Origin: Nostoc sp. NMS2
GTDB taxonomy: Bacteria; Cyanobacteriota; Cyanobacteriia; Cyanobacteriales; Nostocaceae
Length of the DNA stretch: 64,000 bases
Direction: 5' to 3'
Assembly: GCF_017115105.1 (NCBI RefSeq)
Contig: NZ_JABXKH010000090.1
Span: 43,946 to 107,945 of the forward strand
Shown here one piece after another: positions 1-7,460 of the stretch. Numbering within the stretch: the first letter of the stretch is position 1; every line of letters begins with the position of its first letter. Under the pieces are notes generated by a model. That model had not been told where the DNA came from and made no database searches. It saw nothing but the letters and a program-made list of their open reading frames with translations. The position numbers and the translations under genes are program-made.

Positions 1-121
1 AAGTCTTATCGACAATAGTAACCTTTGCACCCTCAAGAGCTAGCAGTTTAGCTGTCGCTTTACCAATGCCGGAATCACCCCCGGTAATTACAGCGACTTT
101 ACCTTTAAGACCAAGATCCAT
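1..121 (-). CDS. Short-chain dehydrogenase/reductase, 5' end only (partial)
   Basis: The first 40 codons read from an ATG at 121-119 toward the window edge. The translation begins [15 protein letters not shown] and continues [19 protein letters not shown], the Rossmann TGxxxGIG nucleotide-binding motif of classical SDR oxidoreductases. The catalytic Ser-Tyr-Lys part lies outside the window, so the substrate cannot be judged. It is transcribed away from the SMP-30 gene, separated by about 700 bases of repeat-bearing intergenic DNA. Confidence 0.85.
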   Translation of the reverse strand, partial: MDLGLKGKVAVITGGDSGIGKATAKLLALEGAKVTIVDKT

Positions 122-381
122 AAGCTATTTCTCTATGTTTTAAATTAGGAAAAATTTATGCCAAGCTAATTAATTGAGAAATATTCAGATAATTTTTGCT
201 TGCACGTTTTACTTTATGTCACTGATTCTGAGTTTTTCAACTCATCAATGGTATATATCCCGAACGATAAATTCAGCCTTTGGACATAGATAAACTTGGA
301 AAATAATTGTTTTAACTGAGATTTGTAACTGAAAAGTGGGAAAAACTTTGGCATAGATGGATTGACATAACCCAGTGCATC

Positions 382-435
382 GAAGAAGAATTCAGAATCC
401 AGAATGGGCTAAACCTTAGCTATCCGCTAACAGGA
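382..435 (+). repeat. Dispersed repeat, copy A
   Basis: This segment, containing GGGCTAAACCTTAGCTATCC, recurs in inverted orientation at 3645-3705 and in degenerate direct form at 3424-3476. It is non-coding in all places. Its copies flank or abut genes, as is typical of interspersed cyanobacterial repeats. Confidence 0.75.
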
Positions 436-493
436 GCGGAGCCGGAGACGCTCCGCCTCCGGTCAGAATCAATAAACATCTCCGAAAATGAAT

Positions 494-522
494 GTAGAGA
501 CGTAGCAGTGCTACGTCTCTAC
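494..522. repeat. Hairpin repeat (GTAGAGACGTAGCA family)
   Basis: A 14-bp perfect stem (GTAGAGACGTAGCA, one-base loop, TGCTACGTCTCTAC) followed by AAGGGTT. A related hairpin with compensating changes and the same AAGGGTT tail is at 51518-51551. This is a dispersed foldback repeat rather than a gene-specific terminator, since no gene ends just upstream. Confidence 0.7.
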
Positions 523-834
523 AAGGGTTCTGGATATGCCTATTATTTCTGTAAGAGAAAAAGACTTTTAATAGAAAGAATCATTTTAGCAAATTAACAT
601 AAATTATTAATTTAAATATTGTTTTAAGACTAATAAACTATATCTATGGTTTGAGGTATATCAAAGGTTATTCAATAATAATTATATTTACACAAATTAC
701 CTGAAAAATTATATTGAATAGCTAAAGCTAATCATGTATCAAGAAAAAAAACAAGTGTAATTTTAAAGTTTTTTGGTATTAACTTGAACCTGGTATTTAT
801 TGCCAGTAACCAAGTTAAATAAGCGGAGATTATT

Positions 835-1791
835 ATGGTTAAAACCATTGAGATTTACGACGATCGCCTGCGTGCTATTGTATCTCCAGATGCTTCACTC
901 CAAAAGCTAGCCAACGGTGCAATCCATAGTGAGGGGCCTGTTTACTTTCACGAGGACAATAGTGTTGTGTGGAGTGATGCTCACGGCAATCGCCTGTTAC
1001 GTTGGAGTCCTACTGACGATGTGAGTGTCTTACGCGATCCATCTGATTATCAAAGTGGCAATTACCGTGACTTGGAAGGCCGTCTTGTTGCTTGTTCATC
1101 TGGTTTGCGTGCCATCATTCGACGCGAACACAATGGTGAGTGGAAAGTTTTAGTCGATCGCTACCAAGGCAAACGCCTTAACAGTCCAAATGATTTGGTA
1201 GTGAAAAGCGATCGCACAATTTGGTTCACCGATCCGCCTTATGGGATCACCGAGCCAAATCAAGGTTACGGTGGCGAACAAGAACAACCGGGAAGTTACG
1301 TATATCGATTTGATCCAGCAACTAGCGAGATTTATCCTGTAGTAACCGACATGATGCGTCCTAACGGACTGGCTTTCAGTCCAGACGAAAGTCTACTGTA
1401 TGTTTCAGATACAGCTGCGTTTAATATTCCTGGCGGGCCTCATGACATCTGCGTGTATGAGGTTGTGAGCGTAGGCGTAGACCGCACTTCGACTTCGCTC
1501 AGTGACCGTCGTAGACATCGCTATGTAAAGAATGGTCGTGTATTTGCAATCATCGATCCAGGACAACCTGATGGATTCCGGGTGGACAAGTACGGCAACG
1601 TTTTTACTAGTTCTCAAGACAGCGTGCAGATATACGCCCCCGACGGGACTCAGTTGGGAAAAATTCTTGTACCGGAGACATCCACTAACCTGACTTTCGG
1701 CGGTAAGGAGAGTAATCGCTTATTTATTACAGCCGGTCATTCGTTATATGTTATCGACCTTAATACCGTGGTGTACAACAATGATTTATAG
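835..1791 (+). CDS. SMP-30/gluconolactonase/LRE family protein
   Basis: A 318-residue six-bladed propeller lactonase-type hydrolase of sugar lactones. Family motifs seen are HSEGPVYF (metal Glu), NSPNDLVV (Asn), WFTDPPYG, RPNGLAFSPDE (Asn) and PDGFRVDKYGN (Asp), which match the divalent-metal ligands of SMP-30 enzymes. The ATG at 835 is preceded by AAGCGGAG. Odd: around residues 210-228 the protein carries an Arg/Ser-rich insert (VSVGVDRTSTSLSDRRRH) encoded by a small dispersed repeat (about 1466-1515) inserted in frame between two propeller strands. The DoxX gene overlaps its 3' end by 11 nt, so the two are probably co-transcribed. The substrate is unknown. Confidence 0.9.
   Translation: MVKTIEIYDDRLRAIVSPDASLQKLANGAIHSEGPVYFHEDNSVVWSDAHGNRLLRWSPTDDVSVLRDPSDYQSGNYRDLEGRLVACSSGLRAIIRREHNGEWKVLVDRYQGKRLNSPNDLVVKSDRTIWFTDPPYGITEPNQGYGGEQEQPGSYVYRFDPATSEIYPVVTDMMRPNGLAFSPDESLLYVSDTAAFNIPGGPHDICVYEVVSVGVDRTSTSLSDRRRHRYVKNGRVFAIIDPGQPDGFRVDKYGNVFTSSQDSVQIYAPDGTQLGKILVPETSTNLTFGGKESNRLFITAGHSLYVIDLNTVVYNNDL
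1466..1515. repeat. Small foldback repeat inserted in frame in the SMP-30 gene
   Basis: TGAGCGTAGGCGTAGACC followed by GCACTTCGACTTCGCTCA forms an imperfect inverted repeat. The same TGAGCGTAG(C/T)CGAAGT core occurs between genes at about 3617-3634, 28785-28804 and 60609-60622. Here it keeps the reading frame open and adds about 15 residues. Confidence 0.65.
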
Positions 1792-2323
1792 ATTTGGGAT
1801 TGGTGTAGCGATCGCTTTTTTCCTAGCTGCATTTAATTTTCCTCAGCTCAGTCCACACTTGTTAAGTTCACTTTCTCCTGTGTATCCTGACGGATTTCCA
1901 GGATTGGCACTTTTACTTCTCAGAGTTAGCCTTGGCTGGTTGTTTATATTACACGGCTATCCCAAGATAACGCATCTTCGACAGTGGGCTGAGTCTCTAA
2001 AAACGCCTGTCTTTCTTTGCTTTTTATCAGCTGCATCGATGTTAGGTGGCGGAATTTTTCTAATTATTGGATTCCTCACACTCTTAGCAACTTTGCCCAT
2101 TCTCTGCTCAATGATTTTTGCAATATATTTGCACATCACTGGAAGTAAACCTTTTGTAGCCCAAGATCCATACTTAATTCCTCAAGAACAGTATCAGGGT
2201 GCTTTAGGACAAGGTGAACCGCCAAGTTGGGAAAAAGCGTTTATGTACTGCGTGATGCTAATTGCGATCGCGGTTTTAGGCCCTGGTGCATATTCGCTAG
2301 ATGCTTTTATTTTTGGACGATGA
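1781..2323 (+). CDS. DoxX family membrane protein
   Basis: A 180-residue integral membrane protein with about four hydrophobic segments. The segment RVSLGWLFILHGYPKI is the DoxX family hallmark, followed by a helix around MLGGGIFLIIGFLTLLATL. The start chosen is the ATG at 1781, which overlaps the SMP-30 stop by 11 nt; an upstream in-frame start would run deeper into that gene. DoxX proteins are often paired with redox or sugar enzymes, but a specific reaction cannot be inferred. Confidence 0.85.
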   Translation: MIYRFGIGVAIAFFLAAFNFPQLSPHLLSSLSPVYPDGFPGLALLLLRVSLGWLFILHGYPKITHLRQWAESLKTPVFLCFLSAASMLGGGIFLIIGFLTLLATLPILCSMIFAIYLHITGSKPFVAQDPYLIPQEQYQGALGQGEPPSWEKAFMYCVMLIAIAVLGPGAYSLDAFIFGR

Positions 2324-2488
2324 AAACTATCCGACTGAATCACCAAAACAGTGCTGAATTTTCATCTGTAGTAATGAATAACTCATGCCATGAAGTCGTT
2401 TCATAGCATCAACATTGGCATAGCCCATCGGAGATATCCTTTTTTGACACATTTAGGACTTACGCATTGACAGGAAAAACCAGATCCA

Positions 2489-2520
2489 TCGTAGGGGCAA
2501 TTCATGAATTGCCCCTACGA
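2489..2520. repeat. 32-bp perfect palindrome, copy 1
   Basis: The arm TCGTAGGGGCAATTCA meets its exact complement with no loop. A second copy with a 28-bp perfect core is at 23037-23064. It is followed by no T-run, so it is better called a dispersed palindromic element than a factor-independent terminator. Confidence 0.8.
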
Positions 2521-2624
2521 CGCGGCTTGCCCTATTCTGTGCCGAGCTGCATCAAAGTCTCTGCTGTTTAGTAAGTAAGTTGGCGCGAAAAAACCCAAGT
2601 ATGTTACGAAACGTAAATAGGCTT

Positions 2625-2705
2625 AAAACCCTTACTAATGACTAATGACCAATGACAAATGACAGCCTTAGCCAGTTAGCTTTAATTGCGCCGACCTACT
2701 TAGGT
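2625..2705 (-). repeat. Dispersed repeat, partner of 28732-28820
   Basis: Read on the minus strand, this segment (AAGTAGGTCGGCGCAATTAA ... GTCATTTGTCA ... ATTAGTAAGG) matches the spacer between the fatty acyl-AMP ligase and the ACP gene at 28732-28820. The other copy carries about 24 extra bases containing the TGAGCGTAGTCGAAGT small repeat. Confidence 0.7.
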
Positions 2706-2742
2706 TGACTTGAACTCTAATGAACAAGTCAAGCAAATTATC

Positions 2743-3150
2743 TTATTTTAAAGATGCTAAAGTCCGCCGTCCAACTATTCCGTCTGCTCTTAATCCTTTA
2801 GACCTTTGAAATTTGATCACTGCTGAACGTGTCTTGTTATCAAAAACACCATTCACATTTGCGGTATAAAATCCTTGCTGCTTTAAAGCATTCTGAGCAG
2901 TTTTGACTGCTTCTCCCCTGCTACCTACTGTGAGTACATTACTACGCTTAACTGCTGTATTATTAGACTTGTGCTTGGCATTAATCTTGTGGACAGCATT
3001 AGGCTTTTTCATGGTGTTGCCTTGCTGAGGATTTTGTGCAACCTGAGTAGCGGCAGCCAGATTGTGGCTTTTTTTATTGGTTAAAGAGTAACCAGGCAAA
3101 GCAGTAGCTAGAGTCAGAGCAGGGATCAAAGCAAATACTTTCCAATTCAT
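2743..3150 (-). CDS. Secreted peptidoglycan-binding domain protein
   Basis: A 135-residue protein. The N-terminus (MNWKVFALIPALTLATALPG) is a signal peptide, then a Lys/Asn-rich low-complexity spacer (about 30-70), then one PG_binding_1 domain (about 72-134) with VLTVGSRGEAVKTAQNALKQ and GVFDNKTRSAVIKFQRSKGL. It most likely binds cell-wall peptidoglycan in the periplasm; there is no catalytic domain. A purine-rich GGAAGGAATAAGAG lies just upstream of the ATG. Confidence 0.88.
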   Translation of the reverse strand: MNWKVFALIPALTLATALPGYSLTNKKSHNLAAATQVAQNPQQGNTMKKPNAVHKINAKHKSNNTAVKRSNVLTVGSRGEAVKTAQNALKQQGFYTANVNGVFDNKTRSAVIKFQRSKGLRADGIVGRRTLASLK

Positions 3151-3423
3151 TCTCTTATTCCTTCCAAACTATGAGAGATTTTGCAATTTTGATTTGAAGA
3201 GTCATGCTATGAGGACTTGTACCTGATAGTGATTCTCTTCGATCGACTCTGGTGTGTGGATTTGCTATAGAACGAGTCTATTGCTTACCCAGAGCTATAG
3301 CATCACACGTTATATTGACAGAGTTATTGCAAAAATGTGATAAGAGTGTGACAAAAGCATGACTAATTTATTAAGGATTATGTCGCACAATCCCATACTA
3401 TTGATTTATGAGAATTTATCGAA

Positions 3424-3705
3424 CAGAATTCAGAAGTCAGGACGGGCTAAACGCCCCGCTATCGCTAACAGAATAATGCCTCCGGCACGCTCTTCGCGTT
3501 CAGAATGAATTCTGTACGACTGGCGGATGAATAATCGGCGTTTTTGCACCCCCACCAAATTTTTAATTTGGTGGTCTTCAATGAGTCGCAGGTCTGAATC
3601 CCCGACTCATGGTTACTGAGCGTAGCCGAAGTATTGATTCTGATTCCTGTTAGCGGATAGCTAAGGTTTAGCCCATTCTGACTTCTGAATTCTGAATTCT
3701 TCTTC
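3424..3705. repeat. MITE-like element flanked by inverted repeats
   Basis: About 280 bp bounded by inverted copies of one sequence: 3424-3476 (degenerate, forward) and 3645-3705 (reverse). Inside are a hairpin (CCACCAAATT...AATTTGGTGG, about 3550-3573) and the TGAGCGTAGCCGAAGT small repeat. There is no transposase. Its right end touches the stop codon of the VOC gene. An 80-codon open frame across it (3465-3707) has no gene-like features. Confidence 0.55.
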
Positions 3706-4672
3706 AAGTATTGGTAACAAGCAATATAGCGTGTCCGTCAGGATCTTTAACTAAACAACCCTTGCGATCGCAACTTCCACTAACCGTAAACTGTACAATC
3801 CGCGATGATACAAACTGAACTCCATTTTGCCGCAGTATCTCTACCGCCTGCTCAATATTATTGACAACAAGCTCAATTTGTATATGTGCAATATCGCAAC
3901 TTTTCCAGTCACTCGGTATCAGACGGGCTGTGGAAGGCACGATATAGTCTAATAATTCAATCCCTAAGCCGCCTTGAACAGGTCGCAAGCCCGTAATTTT
4001 GACTTCGGCTCCTGGCAAATTATCCAAGCGAGATTGGGTTGCACGCCAGTTGAGACTGCGGCTATCAATTTGCATTCCCAGGAGGTCGCGGTAAAAGTGT
4101 AGACTCTGCTCGGTATTGGAAATAGCGATCGCACTATGGTCGATTCCCAAAAATAAGCGATTCGTGTTCTGATGCCATTTATCTTGTCCTTTATCGGCAG
4201 GAAACCAAATTAACTCTAAATCATGTCCATCAGGGTCTTTAAACTTAAAAGCGCGGACACCACCAGATGTTTCATTATCAGGTAGGATTGTCTGTGGTGC
4301 AACTGAAATGGGTTCAATCGGAAATAAACACACTTGTGCATAAGCGCGATCCATATCACTCACCACAATTGCTAGATGTTGAAACCAGATGTCATTACTT
4401 TGAGAATCTTTTGGGATGGGTTTTCCCGTAATGTTGAGATACTCCATCAACTCGATGAGTTCATCACCTAGCCGTAAAGTGATAATGCGAATTTTTGCCT
4501 CAGTTATTCCTTGTAAGTCGCTGTAATCTTGTCCTTCAACTGTGATATCGGAAACTAATTCAAACCCAAGTGCTTGCGTGTAGAAATCAACAGAGCAATC
4601 GCAGCTTGTAACCGTTAATCCAATAGCTCTAATTCTTTGTACCTGTACATCGGTTTGACTAAGCATATTCAT
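3704..4672 (-). CDS. VOC (glyoxalase/bleomycin-resistance) family protein, two domains
   Basis: A 323-residue protein with two beta-alpha-beta-beta-beta VOC modules: residues about 10-155 (IRAIGLTVTSCDCSVDFYTQ ... FKDPDGHDLELIWFP) and about 175-320 (GIDHSAIAISNTEQSLHFYR ... VKDPDGHAILLV). VOC proteins bind a divalent metal in a cupped sheet and include dioxygenases, lyases and resistance proteins; the substrate here is not deducible. The ATG at 4672 is chosen because AAGGAGTG lies about 8 nt upstream. It stands alone between a repeat element and the NDH-2 gene. Confidence 0.82.
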   Translation of the reverse strand: MNMLSQTDVQVQRIRAIGLTVTSCDCSVDFYTQALGFELVSDITVEGQDYSDLQGITEAKIRIITLRLGDELIELMEYLNITGKPIPKDSQSNDIWFQHLAIVVSDMDRAYAQVCLFPIEPISVAPQTILPDNETSGGVRAFKFKDPDGHDLELIWFPADKGQDKWHQNTNRLFLGIDHSAIAISNTEQSLHFYRDLLGMQIDSRSLNWRATQSRLDNLPGAEVKITGLRPVQGGLGIELLDYIVPSTARLIPSDWKSCDIAHIQIELVVNNIEQAVEILRQNGVQFVSSRIVQFTVSGSCDRKGCLVKDPDGHAILLVTNT

Positions 4673-4745
4673 CAATCAACACTCCTTTTATCAATCCCTA
4701 GTTCCTAGTGGTTCATGTCATTAATTACGATCAATGAGCGTGATC

Positions 4746-4778
4746 AGATCCCCGACTTCTTGAAGAAGTCGGGGATCT
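4746..4778. repeat. AGATCCCCGACTTCT hairpin family, copy 1
   Basis: A 15-bp perfect stem with a TGA loop. Other copies are at 17395-17428 (eroded arm) and 50061-50093. It lies between the minus-strand VOC and NDH-2 genes, near tandem AGTCCCT heptamers (about 4823-4850). Confidence 0.8.
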
Positions 4779-4837
4779 CGCAGCGCCGCAAAATTAATGG
4801 AACAGACGACTAGTCCCAAATCCCCAGTCCCTAGTCC

Positions 4838-6205
4838 CTAGTCCCTAGTCTCTCCATCTCCCAACATTTTTAGTAATTTTCTCGCAGCTAGAATACCCAC
4901 AACTCCTGCGCCGACTATTTCCACCGCTTGCACCACTTTTTTCCCGACATCATGAGGGTCAAGGTGATGGTGAAAAATCTCTTCATCCACCCATTCAGTG
5001 GTGGCTTTGAAGTCATGAATTGCTGTTGGTAATAGCGTTAAATAAGTGCCTTGACGGATTAAATGTGCGGTTTCACCTGCAACTTCAAAAACATTGAAAA
5101 GGTTAGCAGCAGCATCATTTATCCCCAATTTCAAAAGGGTTCCCCGGATGTTAACCTTAACAGGTTTGAGTTCTTTTCCTAACGCTAATGCTTTCAAATT
5201 CTGGGCAATATTGGCTCCTTGCTGATAAGCCACTTGAGCCGTAGGCGGTAGGGAATTATCCTGAACTGCTGCACAATCACCACCGACAAATACTTCTGGG
5301 AAATCGAGTAATTGTAAGGTGGGAGTAACTAAAGGGCGATCGCGACGATCTCGGTGTTCTTTAGAAATTGGCAAATCTTTAATCAGTGGATGGGTAGAAG
5401 TGCCAGCAGTCCAAACTGTAGTATGTGTGGCTAATGTCTCAATTTGCTCGTTACGCTTATATTGAATTGAGTTGGAACCAATAGCAGTAGCTTCGGCTTC
5501 CACAATCATCTCTATTGGTACAGCACGTTTCTGCAATTCCCGTTCGGCGATTTCACGCAATGGGTTATTTATATCGCCATCAAGGATTTCTTTACCATGA
5601 TTGAGCAGTACTACACGAATTTCACTTGAATTTCCTCCCAAAGCGCTATACCAATGTGGGAGAAAATCAGCTAAGGTTGCTGCCATTTCCACACCACTTG
5701 CACCACCACCAACTATGACTACTGTTAGTAGTTTTTGGCGTTGTTCCGAATCTTCAGTTTGCACTGCTCTTTGTAAACAGTCACGTAAATGTTTGTCAAG
5801 AGCGATCGCATCTGCTTGCGTCCAGAAAGGAAAGGCGTATTCTTTAGCACCTTCAACTTGATGATAGCCAGTAACACTGCCCAAAGCTAATACTAAGTTG
5901 CTGTAATTATAAGAGTTACCAGATACTAATTTGACTTCCCGTTGATGCAAGTCTATCGATTGCACTGTATCTTGAACAAAGATGACACCACTACCTTTAA
6001 GTAATTCCGAAAAACGCGGGACTACCTGAAAGGTATCCATCTCACCATCGAAATATTCATATAGTAGTGGCTTAAAGCAAAATCGCTCGTCTTTATCAAT
6101 CAAGATGACAGAACGAGGATAGTGTTCGTGAGCTAAATGTAAGGCTGTAAATAGCCCCGTAAAACCACCGCCGACAATCACAGTTTGATAAACTGGGCTG
6201 TTCAT
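4838..6205 (-). CDS. Type II NAD(P)H dehydrogenase (NDH-2)
   Basis: About 455 residues. Two Rossmann folds are visible: the FAD motif VIVGGGFTGLFTALHLA at the N-terminus and the NAD(P)H motif VVIVGGGASGVEMAATLADF near residue 165, with the second FAD contact VFVGGDCAAVQD near residue 305. The enzyme oxidises NAD(P)H and passes electrons to quinone at the membrane without proton pumping. The hydrophobic C-terminus (VEIVGAGVVGILAARKLLKM) may be the membrane anchor. The ATG at 6205 has GAGAG 5 nt upstream; the ATG 12 nt further upstream (6217) has none. Proximity to a quinol-type oxidase operon suggests a short respiratory chain. Confidence 0.88.
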   Translation of the reverse strand: MNSPVYQTVIVGGGFTGLFTALHLAHEHYPRSVILIDKDERFCFKPLLYEYFDGEMDTFQVVPRFSELLKGSGVIFVQDTVQSIDLHQREVKLVSGNSYNYSNLVLALGSVTGYHQVEGAKEYAFPFWTQADAIALDKHLRDCLQRAVQTEDSEQRQKLLTVVIVGGGASGVEMAATLADFLPHWYSALGGNSSEIRVVLLNHGKEILDGDINNPLREIAERELQKRAVPIEMIVEAEATAIGSNSIQYKRNEQIETLATHTTVWTAGTSTHPLIKDLPISKEHRDRRDRPLVTPTLQLLDFPEVFVGGDCAAVQDNSLPPTAQVAYQQGANIAQNLKALALGKELKPVKVNIRGTLLKLGINDAAANLFNVFEVAGETAHLIRQGTYLTLLPTAIHDFKATTEWVDEEIFHHHLDPHDVGKKVVQAVEIVGAGVVGILAARKLLKMLGDGETRD

Positions 6206-6405
6206 AAAATCTCTCATGAAAGGGAATAGGGAAAACTAAGCCGGGAGCATCTCAATGAGTGTAAAAACACATCTTCGGGTTTCAAATTCCTAAGAGTCCG
6301 CGTAGGCGGACTTCGTTTGTGTAGCGGCGATTTCTAATCGCCTGGTATGTTTGCTTTTTTTTGTAAATCTTGTGAAATTAAAATGTTTTATTAATGAAAG
6401 CTCTG

Positions 6406-6651
6406 CTAGATGAATAAAAACAAAGCTATCAAAATAGCGCTGAGGAACACAGCAAATCCAATAGCGTATTCAACTCTGCGACTAAAAAATCCGACAGCAG
6501 CAATTAGAGCGATCGCTAGCCCAATAATGCCAGCATATTGCTCTTTTTGTAATCCGCGTGCGATTAGTGGATCTTGACCTGGTGCTGGAGTTTCTTGAAT
6601 TGTTTTTGGGGCGCGTTCTGAGGCTGGTATTTCTTGCAAGAATAAATTCAT
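6406..6651 (-). CDS. Small membrane protein at the end of the terminal oxidase operon
   Basis: 81 residues from the ATG at 6651, preceded by AAGGAG. The N-terminal half is polar (MNLFLQEIPASERAPKTIQE) and the C-terminal half has two hydrophobic helices (AGIIGLAIALIAAVGFF and YAIGFAVFLSAILIALFLF). It follows ctaE by 38 nt, so it is probably a minor subunit or assembly partner of the oxidase. I do not recognise a named family. Confidence 0.7.
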   Translation of the reverse strand: MNLFLQEIPASERAPKTIQETPAPGQDPLIARGLQKEQYAGIIGLAIALIAAVGFFSRRVEYAIGFAVFLSAILIALFLFI

Positions 6652-6689
6652 CAAATTACTCCTTAAAATACTGGGATTTCTGAATTTTT

Positions 6690-7349
6690 TTATGTTCGCC
6701 AAAGATAGATCAGCGAGAAAAGAAAGACCCAAACTACATCAACAAAGTGCCAAAAAAGAGTAGTCGCACTTGTCCCGAAATGAGTTTTATCATAGTTGCC
6801 TGGAATGAATGAGCGAATCAGCATAATTATCTGAAGCACAACACCAGCCAAGACGTGTAGACCGTGGAAGCCTGTTAGTAAGTAAAATGTCGAACCAACT
6901 AACCCTGTAGTAATCTTGAAATCGAGACTTTTCCACTCAATTAGTAGACCAACTAAGAAGTAACTTCCCATTGCGATCGTTATTAACCATAGCCAACGAA
7001 ATTTATTGAGTTGATTACGCTTGAGGGCATTTTCTGCTGGTTGAATGACAAAGCTACTAGAAAGTAATACTACCGTATTAATAACCACAATTGTAGACAA
7101 TTCTGGCCCCGAAATACCGGGTGGTAGCCAGTTATTAGTACTCAGCCGGAGAGCAACATAAGTAAAGATAAAACTCAAAAAGATGATGCTTTCTGACAGC
7201 AGGAAGACGGTAAATCCGAACATTCCTTTACCATGATGATCTTCATGACTCCCGCCACCACTTGGTAGGAAGCGCTGTAACCAATTTGGCAAGCGTCGCC
7301 GCCACAGATCAAAACGGATTGGACTTTCATCTATATGAGTGCGACGCAT
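6690..7349 (-). CDS. ctaE: Heme-copper oxidase subunit III
   Basis: 219 residues with about five membrane helices, the short subunit III form. Typical stretches are GMFGFTVFLLSESIIFLSFI (helix with the conserved Glu) and FYLLTGFHGLHVLAGVVLQI, ending HFVDVVWVFLFSLIYLW. Third gene of the ctaC-ctaD-ctaE operon, separated from ctaD by about 110 nt holding tandem ATTCGTAA and AATCCAAA repeats. Confidence 0.93.
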   Translation of the reverse strand: MRRTHIDESPIRFDLWRRRLPNWLQRFLPSGGGSHEDHHGKGMFGFTVFLLSESIIFLSFIFTYVALRLSTNNWLPPGISGPELSTIVVINTVVLLSSSFVIQPAENALKRNQLNKFRWLWLITIAMGSYFLVGLLIEWKSLDFKITTGLVGSTFYLLTGFHGLHVLAGVVLQIIMLIRSFIPGNYDKTHFGTSATTLFWHFVDVVWVFLFSLIYLWRT

Positions 7350-7382
7350 AATTCGTAATTCGTAATTCGTAATTCGTAATTT
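7350..7382. repeat. Tandem ATTCGTAA repeat
   Basis: About four units of the 8-mer ATTCGTAA between ctaD and ctaE, followed at about 7430-7456 by tandem AATCCAA units. The same octamer array recurs at about 11369-11408, 17344-17380 and 56774-56806, always intergenic. These are short tandemly repeated repetitive sequences typical of heterocyst-forming cyanobacteria. Confidence 0.85.
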
Positions 7383-7460
7383 AAATTTGTCTAACTCTTT
7401 ACAGAATTAATGGTGTGGATAGGTTAATCCAAAATCCAAAATCCAAAATCTAAAATTGAG

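Larger units (their letters stand above)
122..834. other. Intergenic region with dispersed repeats
   Basis: About 710 bases with no convincing gene between divergent genes. It holds a dispersed repeat (382-435), a GC-rich inverted stretch around 430-465, and a 14-bp-stem hairpin (494-522). The rest is AT-rich and probably contains the promoters of both flanking genes; I cannot assign -35/-10 boxes with confidence. Confidence 0.6.
2324..2742. other. Intergenic region with palindrome and dispersed repeat
   Basis: Space between convergent genes. It holds a perfect 32-bp palindrome (2489-2520) and a dispersed repeat (about 2625-2705) that reappears inverted at 28732-28820. No gene seen. Confidence 0.6.

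Noticed and set aside
3465..3707. 80-codon minus-strand open frame
   Set aside because: Lies wholly in the inverted-repeat-bounded element; no ribosome site, no family resemblance, and its sequence repeats elsewhere as non-coding DNA.
7350..7456. Tandem 8-mer arrays as possible CRISPR
   Set aside because: Units are 7-8 bp with no unique spacers; they are simple tandem repeats seen at several intergenic sites.
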